The notes below the pieces were generated by a model. The model was not told the DNA's origin, made no database searches, and saw only the letters and a program-made list of their open reading frames with translations. A stretch of DNA of 64,000 nucleotides from Nomia melanderi (lineage: Eukaryota > Arthropoda > Insecta > Hymenoptera > Halictidae): positions 8,182,001 to 8,246,000 of the forward strand of contig NC_135010.1 in NCBI RefSeq assembly GCF_051020985.1, given 5' to 3'. Position 1 is the stretch's first letter. Every line of letters starts with the position of its first letter. The position numbers and the translations under genes are program-made. Below, in pieces: positions 12,265 to 24,339 of this stretch.

Positions 12265-12507
12265 TTAACCCCTTGACTTACGATTTAGTTCGACTCGCAT
12301 GTTCCTTACGATACTTAGTTCTGTTGCAATTTTATAGATATTGTTATTTTAAAGGAAATTGTAGCGTTGCAAGTTCAATTAAATTTACTTATGGAAATCA
12401 GAACATTATTTTGGTTACGATACGGCAGATTAGGAAAGTAATGTACGTAATCAATTTTTGCGCGGGGAGCACGTGCGGCCGAGACTCATTTCCAACCAGG
12501 GGGTTAA
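12265..12507 (+). mobile_element. TTAA MITE, family A
   Basis: It starts TTAACCCCTTGACTTACGAT and ends in AGGGGGTTAA. The interior resembles the element at the right edge (63777-64000), including the shared GCCG.GACTCAT near the right end. Its right TTAA is also the left TTAA of the next element. Confidence 0.75.
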
Positions 12508-12753
12508 CACATTGCGTACCGGTAACGAGAAATCTCGTTTTTATATAAAGACACTTAGCTATGCAACTTCGCTAATTACCACAGCATTGAAAAAATTAAA
12601 AATTTCATTCGAATTGATTATCTATTTAAAATATATTACATAACAATATGATATCTGAGTTTTTCTATGTATAGTGATATAAGTTGACCTCAGTGAAAAT
12701 TGCCATCAGTACAATTAAGTTTTCTGAAAATTAGCCGGTACGCAATGTGTTAA
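12504..12753 (+). mobile_element. TTAA MITE, family F
   Basis: The termini are exact inverted copies, TTAACACATTGCGTACCGG on the left and its complement on the right, 19 bp including TTAA. Length 250 bp, no coding capacity. The well-preserved inverted repeat suggests a fairly recent insertion. Confidence 0.85.
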
Positions 12754-14164
12754 AAATACTGAAACGCTGATAATAAAAGATGAATAAGGATTTTCAACTC
12801 TTTTGCATCTACGAAACGGGAAATAAGAAATAGAATTTGCAGCACGACAAATGTGGATTCTTATATAATATTATTTGATTCACTTTGTGATCCGATGCAC
12901 CTCAATTTACTGTATATATAACTATGTATTTAGAACGTTAACCTTAATTGTGCTTTTTCGATTTAAATACTCGATCTCTCGTCGAAGCAGATTGGAATTG
13001 CAACCGAAATAGTGCTTTGATCACAGGAAATTCAGTACAAAAATACTGTTAAATCATCAAAAATACAATCTTTCTGCCTCACTTGATATCATCCCGATAT
13101 TCATCAGCGATTTTTCAAACCGCAAGCCCCCCATCCCGAGTACTCATTTAAGTAACCCGCGCCACCTATCATGAACACGTTCCGCCAGGTTACCCCGAAC
13201 AAAATTAAAAATCCCGTGTTTTCAATATTACACACACTGCGCCTGGGAACCTATTAAACTAATTACCATAAAAGTTCATGCCGTAGCGCCAAACGAAATT
13301 CAGCAACGGTGAGATTTTAATCCCGCCCCAGGAAAACAGCGGAACGCATTCTCGAATAAAATTCCGTTGCAATTCTTCCATACGAATTAGCGTGCGCAAT
13401 TAAGCCAGTCGGAATGAATAGTGTCCGTTAATCGCGACTTATGCGAAACAGCCGGCGGTAAAGAACACCGCCGTTCCAACTTCCGCGTCCCGGCAATTCC
13501 GATATCGGGTCGAAAACTCCGGTTCTTTTCGTGAAACTGCGTCTTAACCGGAACTTTTTCCCCGGTTTCGCCGTCCGGCGGGTTAAAACGAAATCACGGA
13601 GGTCGGTTCTAAACGCGGAGGTTCTCTATTACCGGCGATATTCTTCCCGCTGCCGCGGCAGATTCTCTGTGTGTATGCGGAAAGGGCTGCGTCAGGATTT
13701 CCGCGACTTCTGCTTCGACAATGACGCTCCGCGACAAAACTCGGTTCCCCGCGTGTGCGGGGATTCCCACGGTGTCCCCGTTCGCCGATTGGCCGCGTTA
13801 CGGAAAGTCCGTTACGGTTCGGAGGAACTGTGTCGCAGCCGCGTTGCAACGGATTCTACCCGCGGAACCAAGATGGCGGCTGCCCGCTCGGAACCACGGG
13901 ATCCACGATTTTTCGGGGTTTCTTCGTCGTTGACGGCGATATATTTTATATTTCCAGCAGACTGCGTCGCTTCCGCTGCGCCGCGCCTGTTGTTGCTTCC
14001 CGAGACGGTAGAACTCGGTTCTACGGCGACAGAGACACCATGAGTTTGTTCCGGAATCTTGGCGTTCTCTTTTCGCCCGTTGAATGATATGTTGGAAATT
14101 TTGGCAGGCGAGGTTGTGTGAATTATGGTAGGTTCGTTGGAAATTTTTGTGAGCGGAAGTTGTA
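12754..14164. other. Intergenic, GC-rich from about 13430
   Basis: No supported gene. The GC-rich part (about 13430-14060) has chance frames. It carries a YY1/Pho-like AAGATGGCGGC at 13870-13880 and a CTGCGTCAGGATT word also present at 16261. Confidence 0.4.
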
Positions 14165-14387
14165 TTAATGAATATCGCATTGTTTGCAGTCGAATGGCCA
14201 CTCTCAGTGGACACTTAATTTGATATATGCAGAATAATACAATTTATTATTTAATATTATGCTTTGTATAGTGCGCCAGCGTGTGGAATATTGGAACAAA
14301 AAGAACTTCGCTGCTTAATCTGTGTATGATTTTTCGCTAGGTTGCTTTCTATCTGCTGTTGGAGTGCAAAGGGTCAATGATTCGTGG
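14165..14387 (+). mobile_element. TTAA MITE, CACTCG family, decayed
   Basis: The right end is GGAGTGCAAAGGGTCAA (TTAA decayed to TCAA). The left part has GCAGTCGAATGGCCACTCTCAGTGG followed by TTAATTTGATA, matching 63535-63780 and 43895-44318. The exact left border is uncertain. Confidence 0.55.
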
Positions 14388-15653
14388 GAGTGTTCGGTGA
14401 TTATCGATCTGTGATACTTAGATTGCGGAAGAAGGTACCTGAGAGCATAGAGAGTCTATAAGTTAAATAACGAAGAATGTGATTATTCGCTTAAACAGAA
14501 CTTTATATACTTCTTCATTTATGAGTAAATAGGATTTCCGAAATTTTGTATTCTGCTTAAAAATTAAATAAGTATTAAATCACATCATAATTTTGAGTTC
14601 GTGTTCAGTAAGAAACAAGAATTGTGTGTGGCGTATAAAATATTTCCACCATTGCGACGATTCGTTCATTGGTTCTAAACATGGAATTCGCGCGGAACGT
14701 AATCCGTCTTCCCTGCCAATTGTTTACTATTTTCATTCCGGAATGCTCGACGTATTAAAGGGAAGACTGTTAACGGGACTTTTATGGGAAGACTGTGAAC
14801 TTTGACAAAGCTGTATCGATAAAACTTGTTTCATACACGGAGTCCGATACCCCTGTCGGAGCGCAGAGTTCCGGTGTGCAGAAAAGTTTCGCTACAAGGT
14901 ATTTCCAATATTTTCAGGGAAGTATGTTATGCTTTGTATTATAGGGCCGTGACGACAACGCTTCCCTCCTCCATCCATATTTCCCATTCCACCACCGGTA
15001 CCAGTTACATTTTCATATTCACACTTAGAGGCGAGTGGGAATTCTCTGTTCAGAAACCGTTCATCAAGCCATAATTGTCACACGTCCAAGGAGCCAACGA
15101 TGAAATGTCCGAAATGGGATTGCGAGCCTTGCAAAAAAATATTACGAGCAAGCTCATTTCCCGTACGAAACGAACTTTATCGGTCACTGTGGAATGCGGC
15201 ATACTTGCCGGACATTTTCGCCGCGATATGCAGACGAGGCTTCCTACAGGTCCGAGTCAGCACCTCTAAATAGGATTGGGGAATCGCTATGATCTTTATC
15301 GCTGGATTGACCAAGCAACAGATACTACTCGCGCGCAGTGTATCCACGTGGGAATAATTCTTTAAAGTAGTTCCCGTTTTAAATCCCCGGCCAGTGTGCC
15401 TTAGGTCCATTTTGATCCGTCCAAGCTGCTTATGTCACTGTCATAAACTACCACACACGTAATGTTCTCAGAAATGTATGCTCTCGAACATTTCCATAAG
15501 TAGCACGTTTAATTTCATCAAGGAAATTACAAAAATAAATAAGTCTCCGCTAAAATATCAAATAACAAAATATTCAAATTACTTCCGAAACATACTACTA
15601 CTCAGATAATATCACTTTACTGAAAGCAATAAAATATAAGATAAGGATATTGA
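14388..15653. other. Intergenic, no supported gene
   Basis: AT-leaning sequence with only short, featureless open frames on both strands. I see no RNA gene, splice-consistent exon or clear repeat. Confidence 0.4.
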
Positions 15654-15858
15654 TTAACACTAGATTTGCGGACATTTATTGTACAGTTCTATTGTTCCCA
15701 GAAAGATTGATGCTTGTCTGCTTAAATCTAGGAAATCAAATGTATAAAAATGTATTATTAGGAATGTAATTGAATCAATCAAAGTCGACCTAAACATTTA
15801 TCAAATAATATTTATAAAATTCAACATGTGTCAAATTGGCTCGTAAATCAATTGTTAG
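15654..15858 (+). mobile_element. TTAA MITE, family C
   Basis: It starts TTAACACTAGATTTGCGG. The inverted right end reads CTAACAATTGATTTACGAGC (TTAG on the plus strand instead of TTAA). About 205 bp and non-coding. The ends match the element at 1043-1480. Confidence 0.6.
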
Positions 15859-17330
15859 CATTATTCATAAGATTATCCAAATAGAACCTCCCGTCAACCC
15901 TTAACCCCGATCGAAACGCAAAGCGAGCAGCGCGAGGCGTCCCCAATAAAACCAAGACCCCGAAATCTCATTTCTATAACGCGGCTGTTAGCCGAATCAA
16001 AAAGTATAACAATGAAATTTATTTTCCTTGGCTCCGCGGCCGTAACGTTCTCGTTACGACGTATCCGTTCGCGAGCACTCGCGGCGGTCGCGGAGCCAAG
16101 CGACGGCAAGTTTTACAAACGTATAAAACCGGAGGGGGTACTTGTTTCCCATACGAAAGTAACTGTGACGTTTATAGGTTAGAGCGGCGGGGTCTGCTAG
16201 CTGTTCGGCGAGTTCACGGTGTACCCGTCCGCCGTAGGTGTGTTCAATATTCACAAGGAACTGCGTCAGGATTCGCGTGACGGTGCGGCGCTCGGTCTTG
16301 CCCGAAGATCTGTCAACAAAACTCATTTCTCGGGCAAAATGAACTCTGACGTTTATGGTGGAACGGCGCGTTAGAGCTCCACGGTTCCGCGCGGGCCGAT
16401 GTTGTTGCTCGCTGGCTTCCGGTGTCTCGGGGAATTTTCCTACCGCCGCCGAGGAACCGCGGTGGGATTTCAGCGATGTCTGCGACGGCCGCGTTAAGGA
16501 GGCAACAACGAAACTCGTTTCGCGTCGCGAAACGAAACCACTGACGCGTTGATGGCGGAACGTGGAACGAGCGAAACGTAGTGCCACGCCGCCCGCCCGC
16601 CCCGATGAGATTCCCACGGAATTGCAACGGATACGTGCAATTGCGTTTGTTTATCGTTGCTCCTTCGCCAGAATCGCGGTGACGGCGGAGGGGGGCCTTC
16701 GATCGGGACACGGCCGCGTTAGTAACCCCTTCGGCCGACATCAAACGACCTTTCAAACATATTGGACCCGGAAAAAATACATTCAACCCTGGGGGCGTCT
16801 GCCGGGATCACAATGGCGCCCCGGATATTCCCTCGAAAGACGATTTTTTGGCGCGCCCGCATTGGCGGAGTCGGAAAATCGATTTCACTTTCGTGTCCCC
16901 GCTCGATACCTTCCGCTAATTACCGCGTTTGCTCTGCGAACTCCTTATAAATTTCGATTTTATTTTGATGGTGAACACGGTTTTTCATTCTCCGGCCGAA
17001 CGGGGGTGGGAATTTTCGGCGCGCGCTGGAAGGTTTGCGTAAGATCTATCGAATGGAAATTAACGAGAACGTTCGGTGTTTGGCATGGTCATTAAAGCCG
17101 ATTGGTTTCGCGACTTCAAGAATGTAATACGGGAAATTACGGGTGGAGACCGCGGGGAAGAGGGTTGGGAGATTTTAAAAATATAGAGAAACGTTTCGGT
17201 CGATTTTATGGAAATGCTCGCGTCACGAGTTACTCAAATGTTCCTTGACACTGCGATGCAAAAATTCGTTAGAGTATTCGGACGTCGCACTGTGCAGTCA
17301 AACGCGCGTTTTCTGGACAAGGCTCAGTAA
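15859..17330. other. Intergenic, GC-rich block with a perfect palindrome
   Basis: The frames in 16054-17095 overlap on both strands and show no domain. A 21-bp perfect palindrome with half-site TCGTTTCGCG is centred at 16525. No gene is supported. Confidence 0.4.
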
Positions 17331-17556
17331 CTGAACACTGAACTTAGCGAGCAGTTAGATTGACTTTTTAAAATTGCTGTATAGCAACTTCAAGGCGGCA
17401 CCTATTGAGACTTTAATTGATTTACAATTCAGTTTGCGTATTGCTCAATTAATTTCTTGAATAATTTCCCAGAGAAATATCCGTTATCTTTTTAATAATT
17501 GCGAAAAAGAAATTAGGAATCAGTCTTTTCCACCAGTCTGATAGGTTTAGTGTTAA
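17331..17556 (-). mobile_element. TTAA MITE, family B
   Basis: The right end CTGATAGGTTTAGTGTTAA matches the start of the family (TTAACACTARAMCTACC) in reverse. The interior TCAATTAATTTCTTGAATAATTTC.CAGAGAAA is shared with 54183-54396, and in the opposite strand with 51763 and 62493. The left TTAA is decayed to CTGA. Confidence 0.7.
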
Positions 17557-17831
17557 AAAGTATGAATGATACAAGGAAATACTTTAGATAAAAGTTGTAA
17601 GGTATAGAGGTAAACATATGGTGGTTATATTTTCGTTACAATATGGGGATACTATGAGGTTTTTTCAATGATATTTCGCGTTTCGATTCCAACGTTATAA
17701 AGAGAAGGAGCTTCTTCGCAGAAAATTTGTATTTCTCAAATGAAAATTGTTTTATATAGCAAGTATTACTCAGCAACACATTACCAATCTTCAGTTTTCG
17801 TTATGCGGATAGTCGAATTTCGGGGTTTTCC
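17553..17831 (+). repeat. Dispersed repeat, copy 2 (pairs with 4337-4630)
   Basis: Diverged copy of the element at 4337-4630 in the same orientation. It abuts the family B MITE, sharing its TTAA, and ends in ATAGTCGAATTTCGGGG. Confidence 0.7.
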
Positions 17832-19216
17832 ACGTGCCGCACAGTGCATCGTACACAATCGCGATCGATCTCACTGCGATCTCGGGAACGCTCGCGAATC
17901 ACGCTCATTTTTCCCCATAATTACGTCGCGTTCCCGAACGAACGGCAGTGAAGATGAATATTCATTAACCCAGGCCGCGAACTTCCGAAAAGCTCGGAAG
18001 TGAGGAACGCGATAAAAGAAATAAGCTCGTTCGTGGTTTCCTAAGATTTCAATTATGATAAACTTTTTCGCGGGCAAGCGGAGCAGATCAGCCGGAAGTC
18101 GGCGAAAGAAGCGGGGGGGTAAAAGGTAACTGGCGGCAATTATCATTTCACAAAAGCCGCGCAACATCGAGTGGAAGCGTAGGAAGTCCTGACGTGGCCC
18201 CGTGGAATTTGTAGAAAATTTTCTGCGAAATAGACCAGCAACGACACCGTTACGCTGAAAGGCAATTCCGAGTTCCGGGCGAGTAACGCAGGCGGTTCCG
18301 TTTCAGGTTCGCTTCTATCGTTTCGTGTCGATGCTTCGCCGCGCGTTTTTCTCCGTGAGGAAACGAAAGTTTCGCGGGTCGGGTAACGACGACGGGATAA
18401 CGGGAATAGAGACGGAACGCGGCGTTCCGTCATAAACGTCATCGTATTCGTTCCATCCCCCGAACACCCCCGCCGGTTCAGACTTGAAACGGTCTTCGAC
18501 GGCGTCGCCTACTTGCAAATACGCCTTGCTGTTCTGCCCGTTTCATTTTATTAGAGCGTCGTGCCGGGTCGCGCATTGATAATTATTGCAGGAAAACACA
18601 GATACGAATAAATGATAAATTTAACGGCAGGGGATTTCGATTCGGAGAGCGCGGCGGTAAAAATTCATCGTAAACGTTCACTTCAAAAGAAGAATATAGC
18701 GGTGTGCTTTACGACATACTTAAAAAGCGGACTCTGCAAAAACGTATTACGATACAGGGGCTAATGGGTAATTATTGGTTGTGGCTCGAGCGTGATGGTG
18801 TGTTTTCTGTACGCTCCTTGTCTACGTGCATCGAATATGTATGAAAGAGTTCATTATTGCATTATCGACGTCGAGGAGGTACGCTTGGTTTAAATTGCCG
18901 TGTTACCGGTGAATCGACGAGCCTATCTGAATGTTTAGCTACACTTAGAAAATACATCGAGTGCGGATGTCGTCGATAATAATTCAAACGTACTCGCCAG
19001 GTTTCTATATTTAAGCTTGGCTCGTTCCGCTTCTACAAGTTCACGTCTGTGACGCTAGAAAATTACGCAACGTTCGAGGGGAGGGCGATAGTACCGATAC
19101 AACCGAACCCTTTCTACATTATTAAATCCCCGAGATAAGATCACGTAACAATAGGAGACAAAGGTGCCCGGTTATCTGGCGGAATAAAGTCCGACGATAT
19201 TCAATATTCGCTAGCC
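17832..19216. other. Intergenic, no supported gene
   Basis: GC-rich frames at 17871-18518 overlap on both strands. The stretch around 18540-18660 has AT-rich homeodomain-like cores (TAATTA, ATAAATTTAA) in mixed sequence and might be a conserved non-coding element. Nothing certain. Confidence 0.35.
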
Positions 19217-19225
19217 CAGGGGTGG
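19217..19225 (+). mobile_element. hAT-like terminal sequence
   Basis: CAGGGGTGG followed by ACAATAAAGT resembles the CAGGGGTGG-type terminal repeat of hAT transposons. I did not find the matching inverted end, a transposase or a certain 8-bp target duplication, so only a possible solo or decayed end is claimed. Confidence 0.3.
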
Positions 19226-22200
19226 ACAATAAAGTAAGTCGGCGGGTCGATGCGATTCTTTTTTCAAATCGTACATCTTGACGAAAGGGAGGGGACGGGC
19301 GAAGAAAAAGGAAGGAAGAAAGAGGATTCGAATGAAATAGCGACGGGCGGTCGAGGCCGGCGGCGACAATGTCGTGGAACAGGAAGTCGGAGATACGGAA
19401 AAAGGGGTGTACGCTGCGTGAAAGTTTCGCGTGACACGCCGCAACCTGGGTGCTATCGTTTCGTACGCGCAGGAACAGGGTCTACGCTGCGTGGGTGGAC
19501 GACCATGCAGGGTGGCTCGCGTCGTGTCGGCCAGGGGTTGCTCGGAATCTATCGGTTGGCCAGATTTTGCGCGCGTATGCACGCGACCGGCCTGGCGTAT
19601 TGGTTTCGGGGCTGAATATTCGTGCGGCTGATAAACGCCTGTGTAACAGGAGAACCTGGACGGCGCGGCGGGCAAAGAAAACGAAAGGGGTGAAAGTAAA
19701 ATGCTAATTACGGTCGAAGTGCTTGCATAGAAACTGTTAGATAATTGTTACTTATCGTTCGAGGGTCACGATACGGACGTAATTTGATGGTAGATATTTG
19801 CTTGCAGGGTGTTCCATCAGTTTATCTTGGCCACCAGTATTTTTCAATGTCACGTGGAAGTTTCAAGATCGTTGCTTCTGGTTTTAATAATGACGTTTCG
19901 GTATGTTTCAGTGTGGCTTATAGTAATTAGAGTTACTTGGTTGGAGTATATTTGTATATTCCCTATATTGTTAATGAAAGAAGTTTCATGCATCGGAACG
20001 TAACCAGCTGACCACGCAAGTATACCAGCTGATAACGATGTTAATGAGATCAGCCCGAAGGGGTGGAAACAGAGGGTAAATTGTGCAAGTAATTCTTGCG
20101 ACAGAAACTAATAGATAATTATGAATACGCTGGTAAGCCATGAATATTCATCGAACGATCTAACGATATATTTAATCCGATACAGAGTGTGTACCATTTA
20201 TCATTAATCTGAAAAGTTCCACTCAAATGCTTTCAATAACTTCGATACCATTACTTCCCTTTCGAGTGGAACATCATTTTCATTCCTATTCTCCCGCGGT
20301 TAATGTTGAAAAAAATAGGTCCGTCGATATAATATAACATGACCATTGGCCAACCATAAAGTAAAAAGCGGTTTCTGCGGGCGTAGCAGCCGGCCAGCGG
20401 CGAGAATAAAAGGCGAACGTACGTGGTGGCCGGCGTGCGAGGCGATTCCGCGAAAATAATTTCGCTTTTCAATCGGGCCGGTTATATTTCGGGAAATTGT
20501 CGGTACGTTGTTCCCGATTAAAGTTACCTGTTACGTGAGCCGACGGAGGGGCAAATAAAGGTGTCAATTGAATCTCTCGAACCCTGGCCCCGTTGAATGG
20601 ATATTGAACACGAGCGCACAATGGGAGGGCGGAGAATATGAAGGTTCACGCACGTGGATTTGCCTGAGATAGAGGTAGTCACTTGAAAGGGTTCCGAGCG
20701 CGAGAGATACGAGGCAGAAGCGCAGCCTTTGAATATTTTAATAGAAATACGCGTTTCCCGATGAAAGTTAAGACATACGCCACCGATACAAGCTCGCTCG
20801 CTCGCTCGCTTTCCCTCCTTCGAGTATGTACTTCCGCGTCTCGATTGATTAAAAAATATCGGCGGTTTGTTTTCGATAAATATTTGCCCGATCGAAACGG
20901 TCTTTGACTTTAATTGCACGGCGCGGCGTTCCTCCTTTCATCTTCGTCATGGGACCGCGGTTCCCGTCCTCTTTTTAATTTCAATACAAAGAATGAGCAG
21001 CCCGGGAATATAAATGCGGCGCAGTTATACGAGGTTGAAGCTGACTGCAAACAGACAGGATCGGTACGCGATTCCCAGTCACCGGAGAATACCGCGTGAA
21101 TTCACCGAATTTCCACTACTGCGCGGTGAACGTCGACGAAGAATCGTTAGAGGTTTAAATTAAAGAATCATAACGGTACGTCGTCCACGTGATATTTTAC
21201 AAGAGGCATTCTAAAGTCGGAAATAGTTAAGTCGAGGCTTCGTAGGTCGCGAAGAAATGTTAACGCTCCTCCAAAATGCATGAGACGTACCCCGTACGTC
21301 ATCGGCGCTAGTTTTTCAATAAGGTTCTCTTTAATAATAAATCTTCTTTCTCGATTACGCGTTCGACGTTCCCGAGTAGCGTGATCAATCGATAAGAGTA
21401 AATTGAACCCCACCTACTCTATAATTCTTCCACTTGCCCCACTCCCCCTTTTTTTTTTATTCGAATCCCATCCTCGCGCGGTAATTTCGCGCGTTTAATA
21501 ATGTCTCGTGAAAGGCGTTTGCCCGAAGAACCGTTCGACGAGAAACACTGCCAAACGCAGCCTTTAGCCGTAATCCGTACAGCTTTCGCGACAGCGTCGG
21601 ACTCGCAGGGCCACAGGTTTCACATTCACGGGGAGAATTTATCGGCGAAGTCCGATGCCCGGGAAATTTCCCGGCGCTCCTCCTCGAGCAATATGAATAT
21701 ACCGCGTCAGATTAAGGTGGACGGAGCGGCCTGGAGAGTCTGTTCGAACGACCGCCGCCGGAAAATATCGGTTGTCGTCCGAGTAATTCGAAAGCCATTA
21801 CGCGTTATTTAATGACTCCGCGGAGCCCATTGTCGCCGGGGTGGCAACGCTGGTCCCCACCCTCGCGCAAATGACGATAGTCCTATACGGGGTGTCGCGT
21901 AACTGCTGGTGCAACCAGATGGGGGTTAACTCTGTGTGGAAAAATCAGTCGAGAATGTAGAATAACAATTTGTGCGAGGCTTTGCTGTCGAGAGAATCGG
22001 CTTTGAACACTCGCCGTAGATCATACCGAGGATCTCACTGTAAATCGTTGTCTTGATTGAAGTTTATGTTGATAAAAGCTTTCAGAGTTCCGAAAATGTT
22101 TATCTTACTATCCTTACTATTGTAGAATAAGCTGTTTGAGTGGACTACAAGCTAACAGTGTATAGGGGTAAGGGAAGTACACGCAGGTTCTACTTATCAT

Positions 22201-24339
22201 AACGTTTCATACGTTAAAACAATAGAATGCGTTAGTTTATAGGAAAGTTAGGAGAGTGGATTATGTATTCGACAGAATGAACATTTTCAAGGAATTCTGT
22301 TATTCCAGAGATTACTACTTTATTATCATGAAGTTTACGGTTACTTTAATATCCTGCTTCATTGCGTGTTTTTAACTCTCGAGTGTAGTAAATATCTCCC
22401 TGGCGTTGGTAGTTTTTATCAATATAAACTTCAATCGAGATAACGATGTACAAAGAGATCCAGTAACGAGACATGGTCATGTGGACGCGTTTATTCGATA
22501 TTCAAGATTGACTTTCTGGAAAACGAAGCTTGAAATGAAAACGTTTTATTCTATATTTTCGACTTGTTGACATAGAACCAGCCTCTATCTGGTTGCGACA
22601 ACAGTCACGTGACACCCTGTATATCGGCGGCGGAATAAAAATCTGGCGGATCCGAATCAAGAGACCGCATTAAGGAGTCCTCTCCGCCCTATCCATCATT
22701 CCCGCGGGACGTTATTGAAAAATGTGCAATTTGCCAGAAGTAAGTATGACGGAGCGCCGCGACGCCGGCCGCGAATCACACGTGCCCCCCCTTTGTGCGG
22801 CGACAATTTCTCCATCAACCCCGGGGATCATCGGTAGAAAAAATATGGCCGAGCTAGCCGCGCTGGAACTAGTATCCGCCCGTGGCACGCCATCTTGGCG
22901 GCAGGGAAGGAACGAGCGGGCCGAGTTATGTAAATTATTTATTTCGAGGAAGATGTATTGGATTTTTGTGTTATTGAAAATTGCTGCGAAATGTTTCGAA
23001 TAGATTTTGTAGGAATGCTCCTTTACGAGCGCAGCGTTGCATTATAAATATTCGAATTTAAGCTGTCGGCAAATGGAATAACGTGATCGCAGGATAAAAT
23101 TGTACAATATTGCTGGGCGAGAATAATTAGTTGAAAATCGTTTGCAATCGTTTGGTTCACGTTCCGGCCTGATCGGAGGCTTTAATAAATCGGTGACATC
23201 CGTGATTTTATCGAGCAGTTTTTAGTAATATCGAATCGGGTTCGCGGAATGAAAAAATAAATATCGTCCCTTTGTTAGCGGGATTTAATCTGCACAGTGG
23301 AAATGCACTTAAACTGAATAAATGATCTTTGTTTTCCGTAATAAGCAGTCACGCTAACAATAACGCGGGGCATTCGTACTCATCACTTTCGATCGGGAAA
23401 TGCCTGCCGTTCGAATAATTGTGATTCATCCGCGCGCGGGCGCGTTAACCGGGAATCCGTGAAACGCGGCGACACATGCATAACAAAAATTAACAACATG
23501 TTTATTTCGTTATTAGCACGATGAATCTCCCGGAGCAGCGTGCTCGCGAAATAACCCGTGAAAACGGGAATTTCCATGTGCTGGGACGCGGTCTAATTAC
23601 AAACAATATTCCGCCGCGCGTACGCAAGAAGCGTTTAGCAAAAAGAGTGTCGCAAAAATCCCGGGGAAAAAACAATTCCTTCGTCCATCGAGCGCGGGCC
23701 TTTGATTTTTCGCAGTCCCCGCGGCAGGAAACGCGGCGCGCGGGGTCACGGCGCGCGTCACGGAAGGATCCTCCACATTCCTCGGCTCCGGTGGAATAAT
23801 TCAACGTCAAATTACCTACGAGCTATCAATAAACTCCATTACCCGCCTTGAAAGCCGGCGAGCAGAGCCAACAGGTGTTTCGCGACAAAATTTTATCAAA
23901 AATCACGGGTAAACCGCCTTAACCCTCGACCCTTTCCCCTAACGCCGAAGCTCAGCTTCAAAGCAACCCTCAATCCAGTCGGCAAAGCGTCCTCATCTGA
24001 AATTAATCCAGGAATTACCAAGCAAAACAGTGTTTGGCAAAAGAACGAAATAAAATACTCGCATCGGGAAGCCTCTCGACAGTCCACTCGGCCGCCCGCT
24101 TCATCCCCGAGTGGAGGGTGTCTCGCGTGTCGTGGCTCGCGAAGGAATTGCCTTTGGTATCGGCGCTGCTCAGCGAGAACAATAGGGCTGCCGCGGCACA
24201 AAGGGCAAGGATGCATCCCCGTCGCGAAGGAAGGAAGCGGGCCGCGCGAGTTTAGCGTTCCGAGTACGTAGTACAAGGGGTGCGTTTCGTCCCGTGAATA
24301 CACCACCACCATCGCCGATACCGTCCCCCCGATGTCCCC
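19226..24339. other. Intergenic upstream region of the beat-like gene
   Basis: GC-rich and AT-rich patches alternate. There are no supported genes. Features seen are a segment at 19527-19567 nearly repeated at 24402-24442, a TCGC tandem run at about 20788-20812, and a Pho/YY1-like CGCCATCTT at 22888-22896. Long frames at 19211-19675, 20524-20919 and 23502-23810 are opposed by frames on the other strand and show no domains. Confidence 0.4.
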
